Assembly (NCBI GenBank): GCA_020635795.1
Contig: JACJZD010000006.1
Coordinates: forward strand, 1-64,000
Source of the DNA: Flavobacteriales bacterium
GTDB taxonomy: Bacteria; Bacteroidota; Bacteroidia; Flavobacteriales_E; Vicingaceae
Length of the DNA stretch: 64,000 bases
Direction: 5' to 3'
A model generated the notes under the pieces. That model saw only the letters and a list, made by a program, of their open reading frames with translations, was not told the DNA's origin and made no database searches. The position numbers and the translations under genes are program-made. This document shows positions 1 through 8,864 of the stretch, piece by piece (positions within the stretch are counted from its first letter, which is position 1; each line of letters opens with the position of its first letter).

Positions 1-2397
1 CAAAATCAAAAAGCCATACAGGTTGTTTTTCAAGATGTTTCAGCACAAAAACAACTCGCTAAAGAACGGTTAAAATATCGTATTGCCGAAGAGTCAAACA
101 AATTGTTACAAAAAGAAATTGCCGAACGAATTAAAATTGAAGGAGAGTTGTTGCAAAACCAGAATTACACCAACAACCTAATATCTAGTTCGTTAGATAT
201 TATTTGCGCTACCGATGAGAACGATAAAATAAAAGAGTTTAATAGGGCTGCAGAATCTACATTTGGATACACTAAACAAGAGATGGAGGGTTTAAAGCCT
301 GAAATTTTATATGCAAACAGTAAAGATTTTCTTAAAACAAGAAAAGAATTAGAGAGTAAAGGGTTTTTTACTGGAGAAGTTCAAAACAGGAGAAAAACAG
401 GAGAGGTTTTCACTTCATTTTTATCGGCAACCATACTTAAAGACGGTGAAGGAAAAGTAATTGGAACAATGGGGGTTTCGAGAGATATTACCGATATAAA
501 ACTAGCAGAACTCGAGTTGATAGAAAGTGAAGAACGTTATAGAGACTTGTTTGAGAATGCTTCTGATTTAATACAAAGCGTTGATATAAAAGGCGACATC
601 GTTTATGTTAACAATGCGTGGAAAAAAACACTTGGATATAGTGATAATGAAGTGATGGGTCAAACCATTTTTGAATTACTTCACCCCGACGGAAAAAACC
701 ACTGTGTGAATTTTTTTACCAAACTAATTAAGTCCAAATCGAAAGAAGCTGTTAAAACCACCATAGAACTAAGACATAAAAACGGCACAAAAATTACTGT
801 TGAAGGCTCTGTTGGTTGTAAATTTAATGCAGAAGGAAAAATTATTTCAACGAGAGGTATTTTTAGAAACATAACAGATGAAAAGTGGCAAAAAACTAGA
901 CAAGAAGTATATAACAACGTATCGAAAATAATAGCTGAAAAAGCAAATGCCGACGATATTTACGAAGCCATAAGAATTGAATTAAGTCAAGTAATGAACA
1001 CCGATATTTTTGTGATTTCTTATGCTTTAGCCCCAAATGTAATTTCTTTTCCCTACTATTTTGATATTGAAAAAGGAGGAAAAATTCACAACCCAACAAG
1101 GACTCATAAAAAAGGAATTAACGAATACTTTTTAAAACAAAAAAAACCAGCCATATTAAAACGAAACGACCTTGATAATTTAATTAAACAAGGTAAGTAT
1201 GAGTTAATGGGAACGAAATGTAAAGTGTTTTTAGGTGTGCCGTTAAAAGTTAAAAACAAGGTTATTGGAGTGCTTTCTGTTCAGTCATATAAAAATGAAA
1301 ATGAGTTTGATGATAAATCGCTAGAAATATTAGACTTTATTTCGGGGGCTATTGGTTTAACCATTCAAAAGAAGCAAGATGAGTTGTTGTTGTTTGAACA
1401 AACATCAAAACTAAAAAGTATTATTGAAAATAGCTCTCACCTTTTTTGGACTTACGATAAAAATGTAGGGCTAACTTCTTTCAATCAGAACTATTCTGAT
1501 GCTGTGTTTGATTTATATGGTTTTAGACCTAAACTTGAACCAAACACCATGAACAGAGTGGATGAAAAAAGCTTACAGCCATTTTGGGACAAAAAATATG
1601 AGGACGCATTTAATGGTAAAAATGTAGAGTTTATTACTGAGCGCTTTAATAAAAATGGAACCAGAATAATTCGTGAAGTGTTTTTAAACCCCATTTTTGA
1701 TGAAGACAACAAGGTGATTTTGGTTTCAGGTATTGCACATGACATTACCGACAAACAAATTGCTGAAGAAAAACTAAAAAACTCATTAAAGGAAAAAGAA
1801 ATCCTGTTAAAAGAAGTTCATCATCGAGTAAAAAACAATCTACAAGTTATTTCAAGCATTTTAAATTTACAATCCTCGTATGTAAACGACGAAAGTACAC
1901 TTACTATATTGCGTGAAAGTCAAGACAGGATTAAAACCATGTCAATTATTCACGAGAGTTTGTATCAAGCAAATGATTTTTCTGAAATAAATTTTTCACA
2001 ATATATTGTGAGCCTATCTAAAAATTTAGTACATTCATACGGTATTTTAGATAGTTTTGTCGAAACTAAATATGAAATAGACAATGTTTCTTTAAGCTTA
2101 GACATGTCTATTCCTTGTGGATTAATTATAAATGAATTAGTTTCGAACGCATTAAAATATGCATTTAAAGGAAGGAAAAAAGGTAAATTAAACATAAGTT
2201 TGTTGCTTAATAATGGTGTTGTTACCATTATTGTTGCAGATAATGGTGTTGGAATTCCGAAAGACCTTAATATAAAGGAAACCAACACGCTAGGTCTTCA
2301 ATTAGTAACAACCTTGGTGGAGCAAATTGATGCAGAATTAAAATTAGAAACAACAAAAGGAACAACATTTACGATAACATTTAAACAAAACCAATAA
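1..2397 (+). CDS. Multi-PAS/GAF sensor histidine kinase, HisKA_2 type (5' partial)
   Basis: Sensor kinase that autophosphorylates on His and passes phosphate to the regulator encoded next. The frame is open to the left window edge (it reads QNQKAIQVVFQDVS... from base 1, the tail of another PAS domain), so the start is outside the window; the first in-window start-like codon, TTG at 103, is not the real start. Counting from 103: short coiled coil, PAS at about 25-140, PAS at 141-260, GAF-like at 265-420, PAS at 430-555, then HisKA_2 with EVHHRVKNNLQ (phospho-acceptor His about 574) and a HATPase_c domain with the N box INELVSNALKYA and DNGVGIP. No membrane segment is visible in this part, so it may be cytosolic. 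It overlaps the next gene by one base (TAATG), so the two are translationally coupled. Confidence 0.93.
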   Translation, partial: QNQKAIQVVFQDVSAQKQLAKERLKYRIAEESNKLLQKEIAERIKIEGELLQNQNYTNNLISSSLDIICATDENDKIKEFNRAAESTFGYTKQEMEGLKPEILYANSKDFLKTRKELESKGFFTGEVQNRRKTGEVFTSFLSATILKDGEGKVIGTMGVSRDITDIKLAELELIESEERYRDLFENASDLIQSVDIKGDIVYVNNAWKKTLGYSDNEVMGQTIFELLHPDGKNHCVNFFTKLIKSKSKEAVKTTIELRHKNGTKITVEGSVGCKFNAEGKIISTRGIFRNITDEKWQKTRQEVYNNVSKIIAEKANADDIYEAIRIELSQVMNTDIFVISYALAPNVISFPYYFDIEKGGKIHNPTRTHKKGINEYFLKQKKPAILKRNDLDNLIKQGKYELMGTKCKVFLGVPLKVKNKVIGVLSVQSYKNENEFDDKSLEILDFISGAIGLTIQKKQDELLLFEQTSKLKSIIENSSHLFWTYDKNVGLTSFNQNYSDAVFDLYGFRPKLEPNTMNRVDEKSLQPFWDKKYEDAFNGKNVEFITERFNKNGTRIIREVFLNPIFDEDNKVILVSGIAHDITDKQIAEEKLKNSLKEKEILLKEVHHRVKNNLQVISSILNLQSSYVNDESTLTILRESQDRIKTMSIIHESLYQANDFSEINFSQYIVSLSKNLVHSYGILDSFVETKYEIDNVSLSLDMSIPCGLIINELVSNALKYAFKGRKKGKLNISLLLNNGVVTIIVADNGVGIPKDLNIKETNTLGLQLVTTLVEQIDAELKLETTKGTTFTITFKQNQ

Positions 2398-3158
2398 TGT
2401 CAAAAAATAATATATTAGTTGTAGAAGACGAGAGTATAGTATCAAAAGATATTCAACAAAGTTTAAAAAAACTAGGTTATAATATTTCAGGCGCAGCATC
2501 AACGGGCGAAAAAGCCATTTTATTGGCTAACGAAACTAAGCCAGACTTGGTTTTGATGGATATTATGTTAAAAGGAGACATGAGTGGGATTGAGACAGCA
2601 GAAAAAATTAAAGAAACCCTTAACATTCCTGTAATTTATTTAACGGCTTATGCTGATGAAAATACCTTGAGCAGAGCAAAAGTAACAGAGCCTTACGGCT
2701 ACATTATTAAACCATTTAAAGAAATTGATTTGCACACATCAATAGAAATGGCACTTTACAAACACAGTAAAGAACAAGAAATTGTTAAAGAGCGCGATTT
2801 CTTATACTCGTTGGTTGATGGTAAAGAAGCAGGAAATGATGAGAGTGTAATTTTTGTTAAATCAAACTCACGATTGGTTAAAGTAAAAGCTCAAGATATT
2901 TTGTTTGTTGAAGCACTAAAAGATTATGTAGTAATAAACTTGAGCGATGCCAAATACACCATACACTCTACCATGAAGGATATCGAGAAAAAACTTCCTA
3001 GTAATGATTTTATTAGGGTTCATCGTTCGTACATTGTACGTTTAGATAAAATAAACGCCATAGAACAAACTAACATTGTAATGGAAGGCGGCAAAAAACT
3101 AATTCCAATAGGTGGCTCTTACAAGGATGATTTGTTCAATAAAATAAAAACGATTTAA
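2397..3158 (+). CDS. LytTR-family response regulator
   Basis: DNA-binding response regulator, the evident partner of the upstream kinase, whose stop codon shares a base with this ATG. Receiver domain at residues 1-125: acidic pair E10/D11, phospho-acceptor D55 in LVLMDIML, T83 and K105 (IIKPF). A linker is followed by a LytTR DNA-binding domain at about 150-250 (VKAQDILFVEALKDYV; FIRVHRSYIVRLDKI). HisKA_2 kinase plus LytTR regulator pairs are common in Bacteroidota. The target genes cannot be told from the sequence. Confidence 0.95.
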   Translation: MSKNNILVVEDESIVSKDIQQSLKKLGYNISGAASTGEKAILLANETKPDLVLMDIMLKGDMSGIETAEKIKETLNIPVIYLTAYADENTLSRAKVTEPYGYIIKPFKEIDLHTSIEMALYKHSKEQEIVKERDFLYSLVDGKEAGNDESVIFVKSNSRLVKVKAQDILFVEALKDYVVINLSDAKYTIHSTMKDIEKKLPSNDFIRVHRSYIVRLDKINAIEQTNIVMEGGKKLIPIGGSYKDDLFNKIKTI

Positions 3159-3159
3159 G

Positions 3160-3236
3160 TAGGAAGTTAGAAGACCGAAGATGGAAGATTGTAATTTCTT
3201 CTAACTTCGGTCTTCCAACTTCGGTCTTCCAACTAT
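3160..3236. repeat. Palindromic GGAAGTT-type intergenic repeat
   Basis: The whole spacer between the regulator and the arginase gene is an imperfect hairpin. The left arm GGAAGTTAGAAGACCGAAG is answered by CTTCTAACTTCGGTCTTCC, followed by a second tandem copy of the CTTCGGTCTTCCAAC unit. Related GAAGTTGGAAGT sequence occurs inside a coding gene at 49102-49146. It may act as a terminator for the two-component operon, but there is no clear T-tract. Confidence 0.75.
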
Positions 3237-3237
3237 C

Positions 3238-4251
3238 ATGTTCAACCCCAACGAAGTAGGTATTAACAACGGAAACATTTTTGGTTTTCCATATACAGTA
3301 GAAGAAAGCGAACTGGTAATTATACCTGTTTTGTCCGATATTACTTGTTCTTACTCAAAAGGAACAGCCGAAGGTCCTAAAGCCATTTTAGAAGCTTCAA
3401 CTCAGCTCGATTTTTATAGCCCTTACACAAAAAATGCTTGGCAATTTAAGGTGGCTATGCTCCCCATTTTTGATTTCGAATTTGTAGAAAACCGAAAAGT
3501 AGGCGAATTGGCATCAGAAATAATTCAAAAATTGGAGAACGAACAAATCATTACCAAGCACGATATAGAAAAATACGAATACATCAACCAATATTGTACA
3601 CAACTTAACACTAAGGTTGAAGAAACAGCTTTAAACTACCTAAATCAAGGTAAGATGGTTGCTGTTTTGGGTGGCGATCACAACTCACCCATGGGTTTAA
3701 TAAATGCGCTAGGCAAAAAACACCAAAGTTTTGGCATACTTCAAATTGATGCTCACGCCGATTTAAGAGATGCTTACGAAGGTTTTGAATACTCACACGC
3801 ATCAATCATGTTTAATGCTATAAAAAACAGCAGTGTAAGCAAATTAGTGCAAGTTGGCATCAGAGACATTTGTCCGGCAGAAATAGATGTGATAGAAAAA
3901 TCGAAAGGAAAAATTAAAACTTTTTTTGATTGGGACATTAAACAACAACAATATGCTGGAAAATCGTGGGAGAACATTTGTGATGATATTATAAATGAAC
4001 TTCCTGAGTTGGTTTACATTAGTTACGACATTGATGGCTTAGACCCAAAACTTTGTCCACACACCGGTACACCTGTTGCTGGTGGTTTTGAAGTGGAACA
4101 AATCAACTTTTTGTTCAATAGATTGGTAGAATCTGGCAAAAAAATTATTGGTTTCGATTTAAACGAAGTAGGCAATGTAGAATGGGACGCCAATGTTGGT
4201 GCAAGGGTATTGTATAGGCTTTGTAATTTTGCAGCAAAGAGTAAAAATTAA
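3238..4251 (+). CDS. Arginase/agmatinase/formimidoylglutamase-family ureohydrolase
   Basis: Binuclear manganese hydrolase of the ureohydrolase fold, releasing urea or formamide from arginine-like substrates. Metal ligands are visible: GGDHN (H148), DAHADLR (D171, H173, D175) and SYDIDGLDP (D264, D266), with the substrate-binding HTGTPVAGG loop following. Length 337 is usual for the Bacteroidota arginase group. A segment at about residues 85-130 is extended relative to classic arginases. The substrate cannot be fixed: no hut, arc or spe genes are adjacent. It ends in a 4-base TTAA overlap with the convergent gene. Confidence 0.88.
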   Translation: MFNPNEVGINNGNIFGFPYTVEESELVIIPVLSDITCSYSKGTAEGPKAILEASTQLDFYSPYTKNAWQFKVAMLPIFDFEFVENRKVGELASEIIQKLENEQIITKHDIEKYEYINQYCTQLNTKVEETALNYLNQGKMVAVLGGDHNSPMGLINALGKKHQSFGILQIDAHADLRDAYEGFEYSHASIMFNAIKNSSVSKLVQVGIRDICPAEIDVIEKSKGKIKTFFDWDIKQQQYAGKSWENICDDIINELPELVYISYDIDGLDPKLCPHTGTPVAGGFEVEQINFLFNRLVESGKKIIGFDLNEVGNVEWDANVGARVLYRLCNFAAKSKN

Positions 4252-4877
4252 GCCTCACACGGTACTCTTAAATCGATAAACGATAGTTTTAAGCCTTCGT
4301 TGGTTTCTGAAAAATAAAAAGTATAGTTTGATGTGTTTACCACCGTGTAAACAATGCTTTTGGCAATTATACTTATGGCTTGTTTTTCTTTTTCGTTTAA
4401 CTCGGTATAATACCAAATCTCATTATCTTTAAATGGGTTGATTTTTTCTACAAAACAACCATCCTTGTCGTATTTGGTTTCAGTACAAACTACTTTTGGT
4501 AAATCTTCAAAAACAGGCTCTAAATCAAGCAATTTAAATTTTAATTCGCCAAATACTTTGCCTTGCACCGACTTAAACTTATCAAAACCGTAATATTTGG
4601 TAAAGCTAGGTATAGCACCATTCGATTCAATAAAATAAACCCCAAAATCAACATCAATGTAAGTGTTTAACGAATCAAGGTTTTTTGAGCGGATGGTTTC
4701 AGTAAAATTTTTATAAAACAACAAAAAGGCTTCTTCATCAGAATCAGGTTCTGGAGTTTTCTCTAACTCAACTTGTTCTACCTCCTCAACAGGAGTGGTT
4801 TCTACAACATCGATAGGCTCTGAATCTGTGCAGGTAAACAGCAGCAAAATAAAACTCGAAGCAATTGTTTTTATCAT
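4248..4877 (-). CDS. Predicted lipoprotein of unknown function
   Basis: 209 residues. The N-terminus MIKTIASSFILLLFTC is a lipoprotein signal with Cys16 as the lipidation site. A Pro/Glu-rich linker (VEEVEQVELEKTPEPDSDEE) follows, then a globular domain I do not recognise. The start overlaps the end of the upstream phosphatase gene by four bases (ATGA), so it is probably cotranscribed with and translated behind pafA. The 3' end overlaps the convergent arginase-family gene by TTAA. Confidence 0.85.
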   Translation of the reverse strand: MIKTIASSFILLLFTCTDSEPIDVVETTPVEEVEQVELEKTPEPDSDEEAFLLFYKNFTETIRSKNLDSLNTYIDVDFGVYFIESNGAIPSFTKYYGFDKFKSVQGKVFGELKFKLLDLEPVFEDLPKVVCTETKYDKDGCFVEKINPFKDNEIWYYTELNEKEKQAISIIAKSIVYTVVNTSNYTFYFSETNEGLKLSFIDLRVPCEA

Positions 4878-6499
4878 TTCAATAAATTATTAATGGGTTT
4901 ACCTGTGCAAGAGCTTGGTGCAATAATATTTAACAAGGTAGCTAGTGTTGATGCAATGTCTGGGATAACCACTTGATCGGCAGTTTCTCCTTGAGGAATG
5001 GTGTAGCCATACCAAAGCAATGGTACATGTGTGTCATATTCGTAAGGCGAACCATGTGTTGTTCCTGTTTTATAACCACTTTTTATCCAACCCGATTCCA
5101 ACACAAACATTACATCGCCCGAACGAGAATGGTTAAATCCACGTTGAATGTTGGCAGAAATACCATCAGTAAAAACAGCTTGTTTTAATGCTTGTGCCGT
5201 AAAAGTTTTTCCTATGCCTTTAAATTTTAACATAAAATTTGCCACATCGTTTTGAATATCAATAACATCAAATTTATTTTTTAAGATACTTTCGTGATTT
5301 AAAAATACTTGAAAATTTGATACGTTTTCAATTAAATCATCAACCATCCATTTATTTTTTAAAAATGCTTTTAACTCGTTTATTGCAGCACTTTGGTCGA
5401 AATATCCCGCAGGTAAATGATTGTCGATTAAAAACTGCGGCACATCAACAGCACCGTGATCGGAGGTTAAAAAAATCAATACATTTTCTTTGCCAAAATT
5501 TGATTCCAAATAAGTGAGTAATTCAGCTAAACTTTGGTCTAATCTCAAGTAAGTATCTTCAACTTCAATAGAGGCAGGACCAAATTGATGACCAACGTAA
5601 TCGGTAGAGGAGTAGCTTACCGCTAAAAAATCGGTTATATCATCACCGCCCAACATTTCTCCTTTTATTGCAGCAATTGCCATTTCGGTGGTAATGTTGT
5701 TGCCAAAAGGGGTGTCTTTTATTAAACTGTAATTTTCGTTACTATCACGCAATGCTTTTAGGTTGTGCGGAAAAGTGGGTGTTTTTTCGGTGTTAAACAA
5801 GCCCTCGTAAGGGTTGTTGTCGGCAATGCTTTCTGTATATTCAGCAATGGGTAAAAGTGTGTTCCAAACACCGTTTAAATAAGTGTTTGCCGAGTTTTTT
5901 TTATTCACTTCGTTTACCCATTTAGGCAATTGATTCATGTAATACGAGCTTGAAATCCATTTTCCAGTATCATCACCTTCAAACCAATAGGCAGCGTCGG
6001 CTTTGTGTCCCGCAGGTAAAATAGCCCCGCGGTCTTTTAAAGAAACACCAATCACTTTACCTTTAAAATTAGTCGCTAATTTAAGTTCGTCGGTTATGGT
6101 GGTGGTTAACATTCTGTTAGGCGACATTAATCCGTCTTTAGATTCGCTCCCAACAGTTTTTACCGATTTATCTTCGGCACAATACACGTATTTTTTTAGT
6201 TGTTTGTCGTACCAGTCGTTGGCAATAATGCCATGATTTTCTGGTGTAGTTCCAGAATAAATCGATGCGTGACCAGGACCAGTAAAGGTTGGCATATAAT
6301 TGTAGTGGGTATTTTTACAATTAAACCCATCGTTAACGAGTTTTTTAAAACCGTCTTCGCCAAATTTATTCCAATACCGTGTTAAATAATCGTAGCGCAT
6401 TTGGTCAACAACAATACCTACCACCAATTTGGGTCGGTTGGGTTGTGCAAAAGCAACAAAACTAGATAGCACCAATAAAACAACAACTAATTTTTTCAT
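4874..6499 (-). CDS. pafA: PafA-type alkaline phosphatase
   Basis: Secreted phosphomonoesterase of the alkaline phosphatase/nucleotide pyrophosphatase superfamily. It has a signal peptide (MKKLVVVLLVLSSFVAFAQ). The nucleophile region PTFTGPGHAS (Thr73) uses threonine as in Elizabethkingia PafA; Asn94 (IIANDWYD) and the Lys-Asp-Arg triplet at 155-157 (SLKDRG) match the phosphate-contacting Asn, Lys and Arg of PafA. Metal ligands D32, SYSSTDYVGH, TSDHGA and THGSPY are present. Length 541 fits the family. PafA enzymes are typically not repressed by phosphate; I see no Pho box, but did not search systematically. It heads a two-gene unit with the lipoprotein gene. Confidence 0.93.
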   Translation of the reverse strand: MKKLVVVLLVLSSFVAFAQPNRPKLVVGIVVDQMRYDYLTRYWNKFGEDGFKKLVNDGFNCKNTHYNYMPTFTGPGHASIYSGTTPENHGIIANDWYDKQLKKYVYCAEDKSVKTVGSESKDGLMSPNRMLTTTITDELKLATNFKGKVIGVSLKDRGAILPAGHKADAAYWFEGDDTGKWISSSYYMNQLPKWVNEVNKKNSANTYLNGVWNTLLPIAEYTESIADNNPYEGLFNTEKTPTFPHNLKALRDSNENYSLIKDTPFGNNITTEMAIAAIKGEMLGGDDITDFLAVSYSSTDYVGHQFGPASIEVEDTYLRLDQSLAELLTYLESNFGKENVLIFLTSDHGAVDVPQFLIDNHLPAGYFDQSAAINELKAFLKNKWMVDDLIENVSNFQVFLNHESILKNKFDVIDIQNDVANFMLKFKGIGKTFTAQALKQAVFTDGISANIQRGFNHSRSGDVMFVLESGWIKSGYKTGTTHGSPYEYDTHVPLLWYGYTIPQGETADQVVIPDIASTLATLLNIIAPSSCTGKPINNLLK

Positions 6500-6541
6500 C
6501 TATATTTTTATTTTTTTTATTTGGTAAGGTGGAATATGAAT

Positions 6542-6910
6542 TTATGAATGTTGATTTTTTAGTAGTATAAAAATTAAGCCAACACCAACAGCTATACTTA
6601 GCACAATGTTAATTATTGCCATGGAATAGTTTCCAGTTTTTAGTAACGAAAAAGTTTCGAAACTAAAGGTAGAAAAAGTACTGAAACCACCACAAATACC
6701 AGTTATTAAAAATAGTTTAAGTACATCCGAATCAACCATTTTTTTAGTGTATAAAACCACTAAAGCCAATACCATACAGCTAATAATGTTTGAAATAAAT
6801 GTGCCCAACGGAAAATTACCTTCGTAAAAAGTTAATACCATTTTTGAAATACCATAGCGCATTAAACTACCCAAACCCCCACCTAAAAATACAGCTACAA
6901 TGTTTATCAT
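6542..6910 (-). CDS. crcB: Fluoride channel CrcB/Fluc
   Basis: 122-residue, four-helix membrane protein that forms a dual-topology dimeric fluoride exporter. Signature segments are GGGLGSLMRYGISK at the N-terminus, PLGTFISNIISC (the conserved Asn of the pore) and GICGGFSTFSTFSFE (the Phe box and Na-site loop). The start codon overlaps the stop of the upstream PAP2 gene by four bases (ATGA). No fluoride riboswitch was recognised upstream. Confidence 0.95.
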   Translation of the reverse strand: MINIVAVFLGGGLGSLMRYGISKMVLTFYEGNFPLGTFISNIISCMVLALVVLYTKKMVDSDVLKLFLITGICGGFSTFSTFSFETFSLLKTGNYSMAIINIVLSIAVGVGLIFILLKNQHS

Positions 6911-7470
6911 ATAACAAGTTTAAGGTTAAATTTTTGATTGGTAAATTGTAATAATTTCCAAAATACTAAAGCAATTACTACACCTAATAATGCACCACAA
7001 ATAATGTCGGCAGGATAATGAACGCCTACATATATTCTACTATAAGATACTATTGCAGCCCAAACCAGCATAATGTGTAACAAATAAGAAAGGTGTTTTT
7101 TTAAAACAAAACCAATAAAAACGGCTAAAGCAAAAGTATTGGCAGCATGAGAAGAAACAAATCCATATTGACCACCACAACCATCAACAGTGTGTACTAA
7201 ATCTTTAATTTCAGGATTGTGACAAGGGCGCAACCGTAAAAAAACATCTTTAAACAAGTTAACAGAAATTTGGTCGGCAGAAAGAATTACTAAAGCAATA
7301 AATGGAGCTAAAATAAACCCTCGCCACTTAAATTTTACAAACACCAAAACAGATAATAAAATGTATAATGGTATCCATGAATAACGTTCGGTGATAAACT
7401 GAAAAACAACATCAAAAAATGAATTGTGAATTCCGTTTAAGAATAAAAATAATTGGGTGTCGATATTAAT
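6907..7470 (-). CDS. PAP2-family phosphatase (start uncertain, no ATG)
   Basis: Membrane phosphatase of the PAP2 superfamily, acting on lipid or isoprenoid pyrophosphates. Motifs: KDVFLRLRPCH (C1), GFVSSHAANTFA (C2) and SRIYVGVHYPADIICG (C3). The only standard start in frame would be TTG at 7347, but that would remove an N-terminal segment typical of the family (IDTQLFLFLNG, then ERYSWIPLYILL) encoded in the same open frame up to the stop at 7498-7500. No ATG, GTG or TTG lies in that extension; ATT at 7468-7470 (chosen here), ATT at 7483-7485 or ATA at 7495-7497 are the possibilities. It overlaps crcB by four bases. Confidence 0.82.
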   Translation of the reverse strand: MNIDTQLFLFLNGIHNSFFDVVFQFITERYSWIPLYILLSVLVFVKFKWRGFILAPFIALVILSADQISVNLFKDVFLRLRPCHNPEIKDLVHTVDGCGGQYGFVSSHAANTFALAVFIGFVLKKHLSYLLHIMLVWAAIVSYSRIYVGVHYPADIICGALLGVVIALVFWKLLQFTNQKFNLKLVI

Positions 7471-7560
7471 GAGTGATGAAAAAATTTGAAAAAGTATTTA
7501 TGTACAAACAAAGGTAATTATTTGTTGTTAAGAATCTAATCACAAATTAAATGTGTATGG

Positions 7561-8064
7561 TTATATTCTAGTGCCTTGAGTAATAAACGAAATTCCTTGT
7601 TGTCCTGAAGTTGAAATCATCACTGCCTCAAATAATGGCTCAATGTTTTCGTTTCTTGTTGCCCAATCAAAGGTAAAATTTGCACCAGTTCCACCTTGCA
7701 CATCATTTTCGTTGATAACTATTTCAACTGTTTCTAATGGTAAAATAAAAATTGGGGCTTTAATATATTCTCTAATTAGAAACCCCTTAGTGTTATAATA
7801 ATTTGCATTTTTGATAAATACAGAATCGGTAGAACTTGTATTTCTCATGCTTACAGTAACTGTTAAATTGTGGGTTCGTTTTTCGGTTTTACTATAAACC
7901 TCGGAATAAACAGATAAATAAGAACTACCAACAAACAAAGAGCTATCAGTTGTTAATGAAATTCTTTTTTCCTCCCAATTGGCATTGTTAACTTCAATTT
8001 TTGGTTGTTCGGTGGTGCAACTAATTAATAATAGCAAAGAGGCAATAAAGGCAATTTTTTTCAT
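7561..8064 (-). CDS. DUF3124-type lipoprotein
   Basis: 167 residues with a lipoprotein signal (MKKIAFIASLLLLISC). The body resembles DUF3124: SSYLSVYSEVYS, TVTVSMRNTSSTDSVFIKNANYYNTKG, and a C-terminal GGTGANFTFDW. This family is a small extracytoplasmic beta-rich domain without known function. It stands as a single gene between the PAP2 gene and a STAS-like gene. Assignment is from memory of the family pattern. Confidence 0.75.
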   Translation of the reverse strand: MKKIAFIASLLLLISCTTEQPKIEVNNANWEEKRISLTTDSSLFVGSSYLSVYSEVYSKTEKRTHNLTVTVSMRNTSSTDSVFIKNANYYNTKGFLIREYIKAPIFILPLETVEIVINENDVQGGTGANFTFDWATRNENIEPLFEAVMISTSGQQGISFITQGTRI

Positions 8065-8094
8065 TAAAATATGATTATTTGTGGTTGTTCTAAA

Positions 8095-8514
8095 TTAACA
8101 AAAATCTGTTAACCACAAAATGGCTTCTTCTTTTGTTTTAAACATTTTAATAGGAATTTCTGGTTTATACAAATGGTTATATGCATGAACCACAAATCGA
8201 ATCATAATATTATCTTCTTTAATAGCACAGGCTGTTAAACATAAAGGCAGCTTCGAAGTTATGGAGCTTTTTACATCACTGCTTAAAGGAGCGTGTTGTA
8301 CGAGGTCAACAAACAATGGTGTGGGCTTATTGTTATTGAGTTTAAGAATGGCTTCGTAAATTTCATCGATTTGTGTGATTGTTAAACCATTATAGTTGCT
8401 GTTGGGTAAAAAAGTAATAATACTATCGTTCCTCAATTCCATTTTAGCGAATTCGAGCTCAATAGTTTTAACTATTTCAACACCAGAAACAGACATGAAT
8501 TTTTTAGAAAACAA
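8095..8514 (-). CDS. Small STAS-like protein (DUF7793 type)
   Basis: 139-residue soluble protein. The pattern of a conserved N-terminal beta strand, LTITQIDEIYEAILKLNNNKPTPLFVDL in the middle, and a C-terminal MFKTKEEAILWL helix matches the STAS/SpoIIAA-like DUF7793 proteins of Bacteroidota, often near stress genes. No enzymatic motif. It lies just downstream of the CbpM/CbpA unit on the same strand, 59 bases apart, and could be read through from it. Confidence 0.65.
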   Translation of the reverse strand: MFSKKFMSVSGVEIVKTIELEFAKMELRNDSIITFLPNSNYNGLTITQIDEIYEAILKLNNNKPTPLFVDLVQHAPLSSDVKSSITSKLPLCLTACAIKEDNIMIRFVVHAYNHLYKPEIPIKMFKTKEEAILWLTDFC

Positions 8515-8573
8515 TTTTGTGTTAACAATACTGTTTTACCAAAAAAACAAAAAGAAGTTACATAAACAGTATA

Positions 8574-8864
8574 TTATTCGTACAAGCTTAACCTTGATTT
8601 TAAATAGTTTACTTCTTGTTCCAATTCGTTTATACGGTTTAACATGCTATTCACAACGTCTAACGATTCAAACCCTAAACCTAAATCGTTATGTAACCTA
8701 AATAATCGTTCAATTTCGTTTATATCATCTTCAACAATATAGATGTTGTCAAGTTCTTGCTTAAATGCAATTAATTCATATTCAATCAAACCCTTTAAAA
8801 AAGAATTGTTAATCAGGGACATTTGGCTTACTTCTTCGAGTAAAAAGTAGTGTTTTTTATCCAT
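8574..8864 (-). CDS. cbpM: Chaperone modulator CbpM
   Basis: 96 residues. MerR-like helical domain followed by a leucine-rich coiled coil ([22 protein letters not shown]). CbpM binds the J domain of CbpA and restrains its co-chaperone activity. The gene overlaps the end of cbpA by eight bases, the usual cbpA-cbpM order, which strongly supports the call. Confidence 0.9.
   Translation of the reverse strand: MDKKHYFLLEEVSQMSLINNSFLKGLIEYELIAFKQELDNIYIVEDDINEIERLFRLHNDLGLGFESLDVVNSMLNRINELEQEVNYLKSRLSLYE

Noticed and set aside
3160..3236. Possible CRISPR or tandem-repeat array
   Set aside because: Only about two repeat units, no regular spacers, no cas genes nearby.
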